A stretch of 64,000 nucleotides of DNA from an uncultured Oscillospiraceae bacterium (GCA_944382965.1 CALWOA010000013.1:1-64000); one strand, 5' to 3'. Positions 1 to 8,220 are shown, counted from the first letter of the stretch. Notes: generated from the sequence alone by a model not told the origin. Translations and numbers: made by a program.

Positions 1-472
1 CAGCCGCTTGTACAGAAGAACAAATCCATTGCCTTCCCAGTACAGCGCCTTGATCCGGTCCCGCCGTCGGCCGCAGAGTCAAAACCTCCGGCTAAGCCGG
101 AGGCTTGACTAAGCCCTAGAAGGGCTTTTTACCGGCAGGCATCTAAAGATGCACTGAACAATCTTTCTTCTGCATCTATTGCTCCGCCGCCCGTAAACGG
201 GCACTTACGCTTCACTTTTGAGCCTGTACGAACTTGTTGGATTGCTTGTTAGTAACTCGCTTCGCTCGATACTTGAAGCTTAAGCTTTTTTACCGGGTAC
301 CTCCACCGGCAAAGCCGGTGGTTTCCAGAATCAACAAAAACAGCGTATTGGTAAACGGATCCAAGTCAAACTGCTGCTGAACCATGGATGCAAGTCCGTC
401 AATCCCGCGCCTCAGATCTGTATAGCCGCAGGCAATGTATATCCGGTCTGCTCCGGTGAAGTCGGTCAGCAT
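1..472 (-). pseudogene. tnpB: IS66 TnpB (Orf2), interrupted by a 256-bp insertion
   Basis: IS66 TnpB is a roughly 115-residue accessory protein of IS66 transposition. The first 46 codons (472 down to 335) give the typical start MLTDFTGADRIYIACGYTDL with the conserved DLRRGIDGL region. Translation then leaves the family sequence at 332. Joining base 333 directly to base 76 restores the frame and continues with the family motif FCGRRRDRIKALYWEGNGF, which runs to the window edge. The start codon overlaps the end of tnpA by 7 bases, normal for IS66. The insertion adds foreign codons and a stop, so the gene is broken. The rest of the gene lies outside the window. Confidence 0.85.
77..332. mobile_element. 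256-bp non-autonomous IS200/IS605-like miniature element
   Basis: This segment interrupts IS66 tnpB. Removing 77-332 (or 78-333; one base is ambiguous) restores the tnpB frame exactly, with no duplicated target bases. It has a subterminal hairpin at each end: CCTCCGGCT/AGCCGGAGG at 85-103 and CCACCGGC/GCCGGTGG at 303-321, plus a third hairpin at 111-127. Subterminal hairpins, no inverted terminal repeats and no target duplication are traits of IS200/IS605 single-strand transposition. It has no coding capacity, so it would need a TnpA in trans. The family assignment is an inference from structure. Confidence 0.7.
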
Positions 473-807
473 GATTTTAAGATGCGCAGTACCGTTTCAA
501 TGACAGCTGCATCTGCACCATTGTAAATATCCGCTTCCATACCGGAGCAGCGAACCGTCACTGCCGGGACAGTTGTCTGCTTCGGCTGCGGCAGCGTAAT
601 TTCCGCAAAGGCCGGTTGGCCGGGGTTTTTCTGCCGGGACACCGCGTCAAACAGCTGCCGCTGCCAGTAGTAAAAACTTTTCTCCGGGACCTGATTTTCC
701 CGGCACCAGGCCCGGATGGTCATCCCGCTGCTGCGGCATGCCATGATTCTGGAGGTCCATTTCTCCAGCCGCTCCTGCCTGGAGATTACCTGCAGACTTT
801 GTTCCAT
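466..807 (-). CDS. tnpA: IS66 TnpA-like helix-turn-helix protein
   Basis: A 113-residue protein encoded just upstream of tnpB. IS66 TnpA proteins are small accessory DNA-binding proteins needed with TnpB and TnpC for transposition. The sequence shows the typical helix-turn-helix region, with RLEKWTSRIMACRSSGMTIR followed by an AWCRENQVPEKSFYYWQRQL segment near residues 15-50. The frame stays open upstream to 936, but I place the start at the ATG at 807 because the family begins shortly before the EKW segment and the upstream codons overlap the probable IS terminus. Its end overlaps the tnpB start, implying coupled translation. Confidence 0.75.
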   Translation of the reverse strand: MEQSLQVISRQERLEKWTSRIMACRSSGMTIRAWCRENQVPEKSFYYWQRQLFDAVSRQKNPGQPAFAEITLPQPKQTTVPAVTVRCSGMEADIYNGADAAVIETVLRILKSC

Positions 808-959
808 TTTTAACCATCTCCCAATGTGCCAAATCTCTCCCTTGCAGTCTAAAGGAGAGATTGGGCGTTTGGAACATTGTCTCATAGAGCAGGTATCTGT
901 CGCAAGCCGCCAGCTGATTTTACGCTTACGTTGCAAGCAAGACTTTACTCACAATTAAA

Positions 960-1243
960 CAAAAAAGTACGCCCCTCAAACTAAACATATGTAGCGCACC
1001 TTTCCGAACTGTAATTGGAATTGTGCGTCTTAAATATGGCAAGTCATAGGTCTTTCACAAAGCGGTATTTAGGTAATTTACGCTAAATGAACGGCAACGG
1101 GAATACGGACAAGAGCCTGGGTTGATCATGAATTAGCTCGGACTCTTTTCCATATTCCCTTTACACTTTACATCCGTTCCCTTCTTTATGGTTGGTATGT
1201 TAATATATACAACGACTAAACCAACTAGACAGGAGATAATAAC
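960..1243. other. Intergenic region between IS66 end and recombinase gene
   Basis: This stretch lies just outside the presumed IS66 terminus. I see no gene or RNA in it. The only clear signal is the ribosome site AGGAGA just before the recombinase start at 1244. Confidence 0.4.
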
Positions 1244-2173
1244 ATGGAGGATTTCAAGATTGACCAATGCATTTTCAGCTACCTTTCACATTGCAAATAT
1301 GAAAAAGGGCTAAGTGCTCAAACTTTAAAAGCGTACCAAATCGACTTGAAACAATTTGCGGAATTCATTCGAGAAAAAAAAAGCAATCCCGACAAAGCTA
1401 CCCTGCAGTTATACATTGCTAACTTGCACCAACAATATAAAATCAAAAGTGAAAAGCGGAAGATTGCCAGTCTTAAGGCTTTTTTTAGTTATTTGGAATA
1501 CGAAGGTAAAATTGAAGAAAATCCTTTTGCAAAGCTGAGGATCAAACTCCATGAGCCATTTTTACTTCCGCGCACAATTCCTCTGCCAATTATTCACCAG
1601 TTGTTAGCCTGTGTATACGATAGGAAAAATAGTATGGACGATGGTTGTTCCTATTTGTACCATGAAATCCTTAGAGACATTGCTATTTTAGAGCTGCTGT
1701 TTGGTACAGGCATGAGAGTTTCCGAATTGTGTACCCTCCGTCCTACGTCTGTCGATTTAACAGAAAATACTATTAAAATATGTGGAAAAGGAGCAAAAGA
1801 ACGAATTATTCAGATTTGCAACGAAAATGTCTGGTCTGCCACCAACTCCTATTACGAAGCATATTCGCAACTCATTGAAACTTCAGGCTGGTTCTTCGTG
1901 AATCGTCTAGGCCATCGCTTATCCGAACAGTCCGTACGATATATGATTCGAAAATATACTGAAATGGCATGCATCAAACTACACATCACGCCACATATGT
2001 TTCGACACTCCTTCGCCACTTTTCTTTTAGAAGAAGACGTGGATATTCGTTACATCCAGCACCTTTTAGGCCATAGTTCAATTATGACCACACAGATTTA
2101 TACACATGTCTCCTCTAGCAAACAGCGAGAAATTCTTGCAAATAGACACCCACGAAATAAGCTCGATGTCTGA
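1244..2173 (+). CDS. Tyrosine recombinase, XerC/XerD-like
   Basis: A 309-residue site-specific tyrosine recombinase. Residues 1-100 form a SAM-like core-binding domain and residues 110-300 the catalytic domain. Catalytic residues are visible: Arg158 in GTGMRVSEL, a probable Lys182 in GKGAKER, His251 and Arg254 in HMFRHSF, His277 in LLGHSS and the nucleophile Tyr286 in TQIYTHV. The length matches Xer-like enzymes carried by mobile elements. An AGGAGATAATAAC ribosome site precedes the ATG. The A+T-rich codons and the neighbouring IS66 suggest an acquired, element-borne recombinase and not the housekeeping XerC/D, but its target site is unknown. Confidence 0.85.
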   Translation: MEDFKIDQCIFSYLSHCKYEKGLSAQTLKAYQIDLKQFAEFIREKKSNPDKATLQLYIANLHQQYKIKSEKRKIASLKAFFSYLEYEGKIEENPFAKLRIKLHEPFLLPRTIPLPIIHQLLACVYDRKNSMDDGCSYLYHEILRDIAILELLFGTGMRVSELCTLRPTSVDLTENTIKICGKGAKERIIQICNENVWSATNSYYEAYSQLIETSGWFFVNRLGHRLSEQSVRYMIRKYTEMACIKLHITPHMFRHSFATFLLEEDVDIRYIQHLLGHSSIMTTQIYTHVSSSKQREILANRHPRNKLDV

Positions 2174-2239
2174 TGCAAGCTCATCTTCATCAACATTTTT
2201 CCTCGCAGCAGATTACCAGGAATAATAGTAGCGATTAAA

Positions 2240-2279
2240 TGACACCACAGAAGGGTGTGTTCATCCATCTGTGGTGTCA
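2240..2279. repeat. Perfect 11-bp inverted repeat downstream of the recombinase
   Basis: TGACACCACAG at 2240-2250 pairs perfectly with CTGTGGTGTCA at 2269-2279 across an 18-base spacer. No T-run follows, so it is a poor rho-independent terminator. It could be a recombination or protein-binding site. Apart from this, I see no gene in 2174-2453. Confidence 0.5.
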
Positions 2280-2453
2280 ATACTATCATCCGCCGGAATG
2301 GCTCAGGGAAAGAGCCTTTGCATTACTCCCGAATACTCTAGCTTTACGCTATTCTACAGAATCATCTCACGACACTTCCCAGCGTGTCACAGGAGATCTT
2401 CACTCCGCTCTCGTCAATAAGAGCATATGCAGTAAGGCACCAGAACGTATTCC

Positions 2454-3068
2454 TCATTTTGCCGAGGAGGTAAAGGAATCCATTGCACATGTTAATCTCG
2501 CCATGAAAATGAATTTCCCGTTTTGAACTGAAGTTGTCATATTCCCAGAATACTTTTCAATACATTTCTTTACATTATGCAGCCCATAACCGTGATTCTT
2601 ATCCCGTTTCCTCCAGGCATGGCTCTGTGAGCATGTGTTTTCAAGTTTATAGAAAAGTGTATGCTGATGTTGCTTCAACTGTAAGGTAATCGTTCTTTGT
2701 CCTTCTGGAACGGAAAGCGCTCCCTCAATGGCATTGTCCAGCGTATTCCCCAGAATAATGTAATAGTCCACAGCAGAAATCGGCAACTCTGGTGGAATAC
2801 TAACGGAGAAGGAAAAGTCCACACCAAATGCTTCGGCACGATTCTTATACTCGTTTAAAAGTACGCTAACAACATTATTCCCGACGTCCACCACATTACC
2901 AATATTATGATATAGTCGCTGTGATTCGGAAAAAAGAGTTCGCGCCTCTTCCATATTGCACTCAGCAGCAAGCGCTTGCATTGCCCGTAAGTGTTTACTA
3001 TGGTATACTAAAATTATACAGTCCCGTAAGGTTCTGAATGGTTCCATATATGAAAGCTGAAAACGCAT
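2454..3068 (-). pseudogene. Truncated AgrC-like sensor kinase (GHKL ATPase part only)
   Basis: A 204-residue reading frame matching the cytoplasmic part of AgrC-type sensor kinases, which phosphorylate LytTR response regulators after sensing a peptide. The N-box (ILGNTLDNAIEGAL) and G-box (NHGYGLHNVKKCIEKY) are intact. The phospho-acceptor region is shortened to YHSKHLRAM, where the complete kinase in this window has AHDAKNHLQAIRGL. The whole membrane sensor domain, about 220 residues in a complete AgrC, is missing, and the frame begins against a divergent regulator gene. A GGGGG ribosome-like site sits just upstream of the ATG. It may be a decayed copy, or a soluble kinase fragment that interferes with the intact system. 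Confidence 0.7.
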
Positions 3069-3093
3069 TACCCCCGTTGAAAAGGTGAGAAAA

Positions 3094-3414
3094 TTGAATA
3101 TAAACGAAAAACTCCAAAAAATGCTACATGATAATGGCTTAACAGAATACCGCTTGGCTAGAAAATGTGGGTTAAGTCAGTCCACTATCACGAATATTTT
3201 CAAGAGAAATACCGTGCCTTCTATTGCTATCCTTGAGGCCATTTGTAAAGGTTTTGGGATTACATTATCTCAATTCTTTGCAGATGAGAGAGAAGTAGTA
3301 GAACTAACGCCTGATTTAAAAGTAGTCTTCGACTATTGGATAAATCTATCCCCTTACCAAAAGGGTATAGCTCTTCAACTTCTGGAAATAGTAAATGGTT
3401 TGCCAGAAGAATAA
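3094..3414 (+). CDS. XRE-family helix-turn-helix regulator
   Basis: A small cytoplasmic DNA-binding protein of about 106 residues. The N-terminal half is a Cro/C1-type helix-turn-helix (LARKCGLSQSTITNIFKRN, then a conserved ILEAICKGFGITLSQFF). The C-terminal 35 residues are probably for dimerisation. I place the start at TTG 3094 because AAAGGTGA lies 5 bases upstream; an in-frame GTG at 3085 overlaps that ribosome site and is less likely. It faces away from the truncated agrC-like frame with almost no gap. It probably controls nearby accessory genes; the target is unknown. Confidence 0.8.
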   Translation: MNINEKLQKMLHDNGLTEYRLARKCGLSQSTITNIFKRNTVPSIAILEAICKGFGITLSQFFADEREVVELTPDLKVVFDYWINLSPYQKGIALQLLEIVNGLPEE

Positions 3415-3426
3415 TATATCATTGAC

Positions 3427-3472
3427 AAAGGGACGCAGATTCTCACTTTTCAGTGAAAATCTGCGTCCCTTT
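3427..3472. repeat. Long inverted repeat after the XRE gene
   Basis: Two 21-base arms (3427-3447 and 3452-3472) starting AAAGGGACGCAGATT and ending AATCTGCGTCCCTTT pair with a single mismatch around a TTTC loop. No T-run follows in either direction, so it may be a strong hairpin that stabilises or ends transcripts, or a miniature repeat element. Confidence 0.6.
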
Positions 3473-3516
3473 GGGTCATTAAACATATCGCTAATATTCC
3501 AGAAACAGACACCGTT

Positions 3517-3825
3517 TCAATCGTCCCACAGATGCCGTTCCACATAACTGCGCATCGCTTTATTGTAGTGAAAACGCACATCCGAGATGTTTTCCCCTTT
3601 CAAAATAGAGAAATAGGCATTTTGGTTTATATCACATTGTTCTCGATCCAAGCCGCACAGATTTTCTGTAACCATCAGTGCAAATGCCGCATCAGGATAT
3701 TTCACTTCTAATTTCTCCCGTTCGGAAGGGGCAGCAGCAAGGATCTGAGCAACGCCGGGAATGGCATTGTAGGCAATCCGTTCCTTTTCCCGATAGTACT
3801 CCATTGAGTGAATTGTTGTTCCCAT
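3517..3825 (-). CDS. Small protein of unknown function next to the UvrX module
   Basis: A 102-residue, probably soluble protein that I do not recognise. No signal peptide, membrane segment or known catalytic motif is visible; the central part is helical and charged (APSEREKLEVKYPDAAFALM). I place the start at 3825, where GAAGGAGA precedes the ATG at good distance; an upstream in-frame ATG at 3846 lacks this spacing. The gene points away from the SOS-controlled polymerase and shares its intergenic region, so it may belong to the same damage-response module, but nothing in the protein shows that. Confidence 0.6.
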   Translation of the reverse strand: MGTTIHSMEYYREKERIAYNAIPGVAQILAAAPSEREKLEVKYPDAAFALMVTENLCGLDREQCDINQNAYFSILKGENISDVRFHYNKAMRSYVERHLWDD

Positions 3826-3968
3826 AGTTGTCTCTCCTTCAGACATATGCTGACATGCATTATATCACACGATGAAGGATAAGGCAATTCCCCTGCCCTC
3901 TCAATGGCCTCCCCCAGTGCTAATGGTCCATTAAATTGGGTACAATTCCCCGTGGGAGAAATTGCCGC

Positions 3969-4018
3969 TTGACTTCCCAGAATCTCATTTCTATAATAGA
4001 ACAAAAGTTCTATTATAG
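3969..4018 (+). promoter_or_regulatory. SOS promoter: sigma-A promoter overlapped by a LexA box
   Basis: TTGACT at 3969-3974 and TATAAT at 3992-3997 are 17 bases apart. A perfect 12-bp inverted repeat (3991-4002 and 4007-4018) overlaps the -10 box and the start of transcription. Its core AGAACAAAAGTTCT fits the Gram-positive LexA (DinR) pattern GAAC-N4-GTTC. The position would let LexA block the polymerase gene at 4045 until DNA damage. Confidence 0.85.
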
Positions 4019-4044
4019 AAGAATTACTTTTGGGAGGGATTCTT

Positions 4045-5313
4045 ATGACCGCCAGGCATTATCTGTGCATCGATCAAAAAAGTTTCTACGCCACTGTAGA
4101 ATGTGTCGCACGAGGACTTGATCCAATGACTACCGATCTGGTAGTTGCAGATCCTGAACGAAGCCAGAACACCATCTGTCTGGCTGTGTCTCCTTCCCTG
4201 AAAGCCAAAGGTATATCCAATCGTTGTCGAATTAAGGAGATTCCCAAGTATCTTAAGTACATTGTAGCAACCCCAAGAATGCAGCTCTATATCGACTGTG
4301 CCGCCGAGATTTACAGTATTTTTCTAAAATATGTGGCTCCGCAGGACATCCATGTATACAGCATTGATGAATCTTTCCTAGATGTTACTCCCTACTTGAA
4401 GCTCTACAACATGACTGCCAGAGAATTAGCCAAAACCATCATCCAGGATATTCGCAACACTGTAGGGACGATTTCCACTTGTGGCATTGGCACAAATCTG
4501 TATCTTGCCAAAATTGCCTTGGATATTCAGGCCAAACACGCTAAGGATTTTATTGCTGAACTGGACGAGGAAAGCTACCGGAAAACGCTTTGGGATCACC
4601 GTCCCATTACCGATTTCTGGCGCATCTCTACTGGAACGGAGAGCAGACTGAGAAATCATGGCATCCTCACCATGCGGAACATTGCTATGACACAGGAGGA
4701 TTATCTCTACCACTGGTTTGGGATTGATGCAGAGTTGCTGATCGACCACGCCTGGGGCCGAGAACCAACCACAATAGCAGATATCAAAGCGTACCGTTCC
4801 AAATCCAAGAGCCTTTCCAGCGGTCAGGTCTTGATGCGAGACTATTCCTTCCGCGAAGGGCTGGTGGTAGCAAAGGAAATGATGGACCAATTATGCCTGG
4901 ATATGGTATCGAAAAAACTGGTTACTGAATCTGTTTCCTTGTATGTAGGATATTCCCATAGCTATTGCGCTGGCGGCGCGAATGGAACAGCCAAGGTAGC
5001 ATTGCAAACCAACGCAGATACCCTTCTGATCCCAGCTATTGCCACGCTCTACCAGCGGATTGTCAATCCTTCCTATCCCATACGGAGGATCTGCCTGTGC
5101 TGTAACAGTGTAACAGAAGAGCAGGGCACCTACCAGATCAATATGTTCGAGGATGTTTCCTCACAAATTCGCAATCGAGCCATACAAGAAACCATTCTGG
5201 GTATTAAAGCAAAGTATGGAAAGAATGCGATTCTCAAAGGCACAAACTATGATCCTGCTGCAACTGGCAGAGAGCGAAATCTTCAGATAGGAGGTCACAA
5301 ATCCAATGGCTAA
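4045..5313 (+). CDS. Y-family DNA polymerase, UvrX/DinB-like
   Basis: A 422-residue error-prone translesion polymerase that copies past damaged template bases. The palm residues are visible: Asp10 in CIDQKSFYATVE and Asp108-Glu109 in YSIDESFLDV. A helix-hairpin-helix thumb and little-finger region follow. The closest type is UvrX/ImpB-like, the kind carried by phages and conjugative elements, and not chromosomal DinB. I choose the ATG at 4045, with GGGAGG seven bases upstream; a TTG at 4030 overlaps the ribosome site. It lies directly behind a LexA box and overlaps the yolD-like gene by 8 bases, so the two form an SOS operon. Confidence 0.9.
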   Translation: MTARHYLCIDQKSFYATVECVARGLDPMTTDLVVADPERSQNTICLAVSPSLKAKGISNRCRIKEIPKYLKYIVATPRMQLYIDCAAEIYSIFLKYVAPQDIHVYSIDESFLDVTPYLKLYNMTARELAKTIIQDIRNTVGTISTCGIGTNLYLAKIALDIQAKHAKDFIAELDEESYRKTLWDHRPITDFWRISTGTESRLRNHGILTMRNIAMTQEDYLYHWFGIDAELLIDHAWGREPTTIADIKAYRSKSKSLSSGQVLMRDYSFREGLVVAKEMMDQLCLDMVSKKLVTESVSLYVGYSHSYCAGGANGTAKVALQTNADTLLIPAIATLYQRIVNPSYPIRRICLCCNSVTEEQGTYQINMFEDVSSQIRNRAIQETILGIKAKYGKNAILKGTNYDPAATGRERNLQIGGHKSNG

Positions 5314-5665
5314 GACTATAGTCAGAGCGCCCATGCCCCCTTCCCGGAGGGCAAAACAATTCGTACCCTTTGACGCTTTGAAAGGACTGAAGGAAGCGAT
5401 TGCCCAGAAAGAACATACTCCCGCACCAAGGCGTGAACTGTCTGAAGATGCCATTGTGGAAATCAATAGATGTCTCTCAAATTTAAGGTTGGGCCAGTTG
5501 GTAACTGTAGTGTACTACTGTGACTATACGCAGGAAGTCCATCAGCTCACAGGACAGGTTTCAAAGGTGGACCCATACTGGAAAACTTTAGAGATTGGAA
5601 ATGTTTCTATTGATTTCGATGAACTCTATGGGATAGAGAAGATTGTCAAGAATGACTCCCACTAA
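5306..5665 (+). CDS. YolD-like protein, partner of the UvrX polymerase
   Basis: A 119-residue protein of the YolD-like family, whose genes almost always sit directly behind UvrX-type polymerases and are induced with them. The N-terminal part has the typical RAPMPPSRRAKQFVPFDAL segment, and the C-terminal half is a beta-rich domain (TVVYYCDYTQEVHQLTGQVS). Its biochemical role is not established; an accessory role in translesion synthesis is inferred from gene pairing. The start overlaps the polymerase stop by 8 bases, suggesting translational coupling. Confidence 0.85.
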   Translation: MAKTIVRAPMPPSRRAKQFVPFDALKGLKEAIAQKEHTPAPRRELSEDAIVEINRCLSNLRLGQLVTVVYYCDYTQEVHQLTGQVSKVDPYWKTLEIGNVSIDFDELYGIEKIVKNDSH

Positions 5666-5729
5666 GTGACGCCAGAATATTAATTCACAATCCCCTAGCA
5701 TCAATAACTGCATTTGGGCTCTGCTAAGA

Positions 5730-7040
5730 TCATGTCCTATGCACTTGAGGACAATTAGGTTTGCCGAGCATTGCTGTTACAATAAAACTGTTATGAGAGC
5801 TATCATACTCCCATTCAAAGTCACCTCCATATTTTCTCAAGGTTTTTTCAACATTTTTCAGTCCATAGCCATGATGTTTAGGATTCGCTTTACTCGTAAC
5901 AAGATGTGTACCATATGTCTTGGGCGGAACATCACAGCTGTTGCTGATAACCAGAACGCTGTAGTTGTTACGCTTGGCAGTTGCGAGAGAGACGGTTTTT
6001 TCTTTCGAGGATTCTGCAGCTTCTAAGGCATTATCTAATAAATTACCTAGAAGTGCAACTAAGTCGATATCGTCTACTTGTTTCAAATTACACAATTTTA
6101 TATCATATTCAAACTTAATTCCTCGTAATTCACTCTCCACACTGAATTTATGAATCATTACATCCAGCATTTTATTTCCACTGTGGCTATTCCGGGAATA
6201 GTCCGAGAGTCGTTTGGAAAGCGTAGATATATAATTGTTGATCTGAGGATCGTTACTAAGGCCTCTTATCGCTTGTAAGTGGTTCTTTGCATCATGCGCA
6301 TAAGCCATTAAATCCTCATTTTGCTGCTCCAAAATGTTGTAATATGTTCTTTCTGTCTCCAAGTGTGCCAGTTCACTTTGCATCCGCATAATGTATCGGT
6401 CTTTTTCAACTTGGTGTTGATAAGTGACAAACAAAAGGACTGTGGAAAGGAGAAGTACAATACTCGCAACGGCAACAAGGTTTTGCGCTCTATACGAGGT
6501 CTCCAACATGGTACAGATATTCCAAAAAATTAAAAAGCAAATAATAACGGATAAAGGATAGAGGAATAGGCTAAACGGTAACGTTCCTGTTCCTTTTTTC
6601 GTATGGGACATTCTGCTCAAAATAAAAACAGTACAAAAGTAAAAACTTTTACTAATGGATCCTTCCAAAACTAATAGAGCACTATTCGTATTATAATCCT
6701 GAAATTTACTGCCAAAGAGAGCCGATATAGAAGATATTGTAATAAATTCCAGGGCAGCACTTATTACTAAAAGGATAAAGGAATAGAAGAGCACAAGACT
6801 AGCTCTCAAGCGGAAGCACATAAATGCGAAGCAGCCATTTATTACAATTGTGGTCATAGTATTCACGGCGGTATTGTTTCCCCAAATCAAATTGAACGCA
6901 GAACCTGCCCCAAATACTAATAATCCTATCACAATGCATTTCCTAATGTTAAACCGTCTTTCGGCCACATTGGAAAAGAAGGTATAGGAGATTAACATTT
7001 CTGCAAGATAGACAATCAAAGATAGAATGGGGTTCAGCAT
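5730..7040 (-). CDS. agrC: AgrC-type peptide-sensing histidine kinase
   Basis: A 436-residue membrane sensor kinase. About six hydrophobic segments fill residues 1-210, followed by a coiled linker and a GHKL kinase domain. The phospho-acceptor His249 lies in AHDAKNHLQAIRGL; the N-box is LLGNLLDNALEAAE and the G-box HHGYGLKNVEKTL. AgrC proteins bind a secreted cyclic peptide and pass phosphate to the LytTR regulator. I choose the ATG at 7040, where GGAGGCGG lies 5-6 bases upstream and the codon begins 2 bases after the agrA stop. A longer frame to 7070 lacks a ribosome site. The cognate peptide is very likely the product of agrD at 8430. Confidence 0.9.
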   Translation of the reverse strand: MLNPILSLIVYLAEMLISYTFFSNVAERRFNIRKCIVIGLLVFGAGSAFNLIWGNNTAVNTMTTIVINGCFAFMCFRLRASLVLFYSFILLVISAALEFITISSISALFGSKFQDYNTNSALLVLEGSISKSFYFCTVFILSRMSHTKKGTGTLPFSLFLYPLSVIICFLIFWNICTMLETSYRAQNLVAVASIVLLLSTVLLFVTYQHQVEKDRYIMRMQSELAHLETERTYYNILEQQNEDLMAYAHDAKNHLQAIRGLSNDPQINNYISTLSKRLSDYSRNSHSGNKMLDVMIHKFSVESELRGIKFEYDIKLCNLKQVDDIDLVALLGNLLDNALEAAESSKEKTVSLATAKRNNYSVLVISNSCDVPPKTYGTHLVTSKANPKHHGYGLKNVEKTLRKYGGDFEWEYDSSHNSFIVTAMLGKPNCPQVHRT

Positions 7041-7042
7041 AA

Positions 7043-7741
7043 TTACCGCCTCCGCAAATATCCAAACCAAAATTTATGGAATGCAGACTGTCTCCGAGGT
7101 GCAATTGGAATTCTGCTACCATTAGTCAAGAATAGTTCAGTATATGAGTATATGTCCACATAGTGAAGATTTACAAGGAACGACTTATGCACTGCGTAAA
7201 AAAACAGGGATGGGAGTTTGTCACACCAAGCATCAAATGCTTCAGGCGTGACAAGAGTTCCCGATTTCGTTATGACGGCAGCCTTCCGCCCATCACGAGT
7301 AACATACAAGATGTCATCCACTAAAACCCGGCGTGACATCCCACCATCCTGTAAAAAAATATCCACATAAGCACCATCGATATGCTCCATGGCTTTATCT
7401 AGCCCTGCATAAAGGCGGCCCACGTCAAATGGCTTCTCAAAAAAACGGAATGCTTGCAGGTCCATAGCATCATCCTGATAAGTATCATAATTCGTTACAA
7501 AGAAAAGTGCTAGCCTAGAATTCCTAGATCGAAGTTCTGTAGCTAGGGTAATCCCATCTACTCCATCCATTTGAATGTCCAGGAACGCTAAATCAAAGTA
7601 TTCTTTCCTTTTCAGCACATCCAAAGGGTCTAAGGTCGCAATAATCTGAAATGGAATATATCGATTTTTCATATACTCTGATACATGGTCCTTTAGAAAT
7701 CCTAGGTAATATTTGTCATCATCACAAATAAGAATCTTCAC
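7043..7741 (-). CDS. agrA: AgrA-type response regulator with LytTR DNA-binding domain
   Basis: A 232-residue response regulator. Residues 1-120 are a receiver domain with acidic residues in CDDDK (7-9), phospho-acceptor Asp55 in FLDIQMDG and Lys103 in FFEKPFD. Residues about 128-232 are a LytTR DNA-binding domain, the type used by AgrA, with VLVDDILYVTRDGRKAAVI at its start. Such proteins bind pairs of 9-bp repeats and activate their promoters. It is the first gene of an agrA-agrC operon with only 2 bases between the genes. A hairpin with a T-run just upstream separates it from the XRE gene. Confidence 0.9.
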   Translation of the reverse strand: MKILICDDDKYYLGFLKDHVSEYMKNRYIPFQIIATLDPLDVLKRKEYFDLAFLDIQMDGVDGITLATELRSRNSRLALFFVTNYDTYQDDAMDLQAFRFFEKPFDVGRLYAGLDKAMEHIDGAYVDIFLQDGGMSRRVLVDDILYVTRDGRKAAVITKSGTLVTPEAFDAWCDKLPSLFFYAVHKSFLVNLHYVDIYSYTELFLTNGSRIPIAPRRQSAFHKFWFGYLRRR

Positions 7742-7754
7742 ACTATCACCCCCA

Positions 7755-7793
7755 GAAAAATGGGCTCACAGCATTCGTTTGCCGTGAGCCCAT
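7755..7793 (-). terminator. Rho-independent terminator after the XRE gene
   Basis: ATGGGCTCAC at 7760-7769 pairs with GTGAGCCCAT at 7784-7793. On the minus strand the hairpin is followed directly by TTTTT. It lies between the XRE gene and agrA, so agrA probably has its own promoter or is reached by read-through. Confidence 0.75.
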
Positions 7794-7890
7794 TGTATCA
7801 TTGATTTTATTATCCGTCAAATTCACACCCCGAGAAAGCAATTGCATTTTTGTCAATTCTCTCCTTATTTCTGCATTGGCAAAACTAAAA

Positions 7891-8220
7891 TCAATTATTT
7901 TCGACTTCTTCCTGAAATGTTTCGAGTAAACGCCGAAGAACCCTCTGAGAGTCCGGTGTGAGTTGCCTTACCAGTCGTGTAATTTCATCGGTATCTTCTC
8001 CTATTTTTCCAAGCAGGTAGTAATCTGGCGTTTCGCCCAAAATGTTGCACACCTGCAGGATAAACTTCGTTGTAGGAAGATTCTTGCCACATTCAATATT
8101 GGATATATGATTAGGTGACAAGCCCACCTTCTCAGCCAGTTCGTCTTGTGTTAGACCTGCAGTTTTTCTACGCTGCATGATCCTAACGCCAATTAGTTTT
8201 TTGTTGATCTTCACGCCCAT
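7891..8220 (-). CDS. XRE-family helix-turn-helix regulator inside the agr locus
   Basis: A 109-residue Cro/C1-type DNA-binding protein. The helix-turn-helix is clear (LTQDELAEKVGLSPNHISNIECGKNLPTT split around residues 20-45), followed by a short helical C-terminus (LTPDSQRVLRRLLETF). I place the start at 8220, giving MGVKINKKLIGVRI, the usual distance to the helix-turn-helix; the ribosome site is weak. It lies between agrAC (same strand) and agrDB (opposite strand), and the 209 bases to agrD probably hold divergent promoters. That suggests it regulates agrDB or itself, which is an inference from position. Confidence 0.85.
   Translation of the reverse strand: MGVKINKKLIGVRIMQRRKTAGLTQDELAEKVGLSPNHISNIECGKNLPTTKFILQVCNILGETPDYYLLGKIGEDTDEITRLVRQLTPDSQRVLRRLLETFQEEVENN

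Larger units (their letters stand above)
1..929 (-). mobile_element. IS66-family insertion sequence, partial (runs off the left edge)
   Basis: Two overlapping minus-strand genes match the IS66 order tnpA-tnpB. The right-hand terminus is probably near 929, where the minus strand reads GTAAGCG, the usual start of IS66-family inverted repeats. The large transposase gene (tnpC) and the other terminal repeat would lie left of base 1, so the target duplication cannot be checked. tnpB is interrupted (see 77-332), so this copy is probably no longer autonomous. Confidence 0.75.

Noticed and set aside
2239..2526. Small + strand frame downstream of the recombinase
   Set aside because: It begins in the inverted repeat, has no ribosome site, and runs antisense into the kinase fragment.
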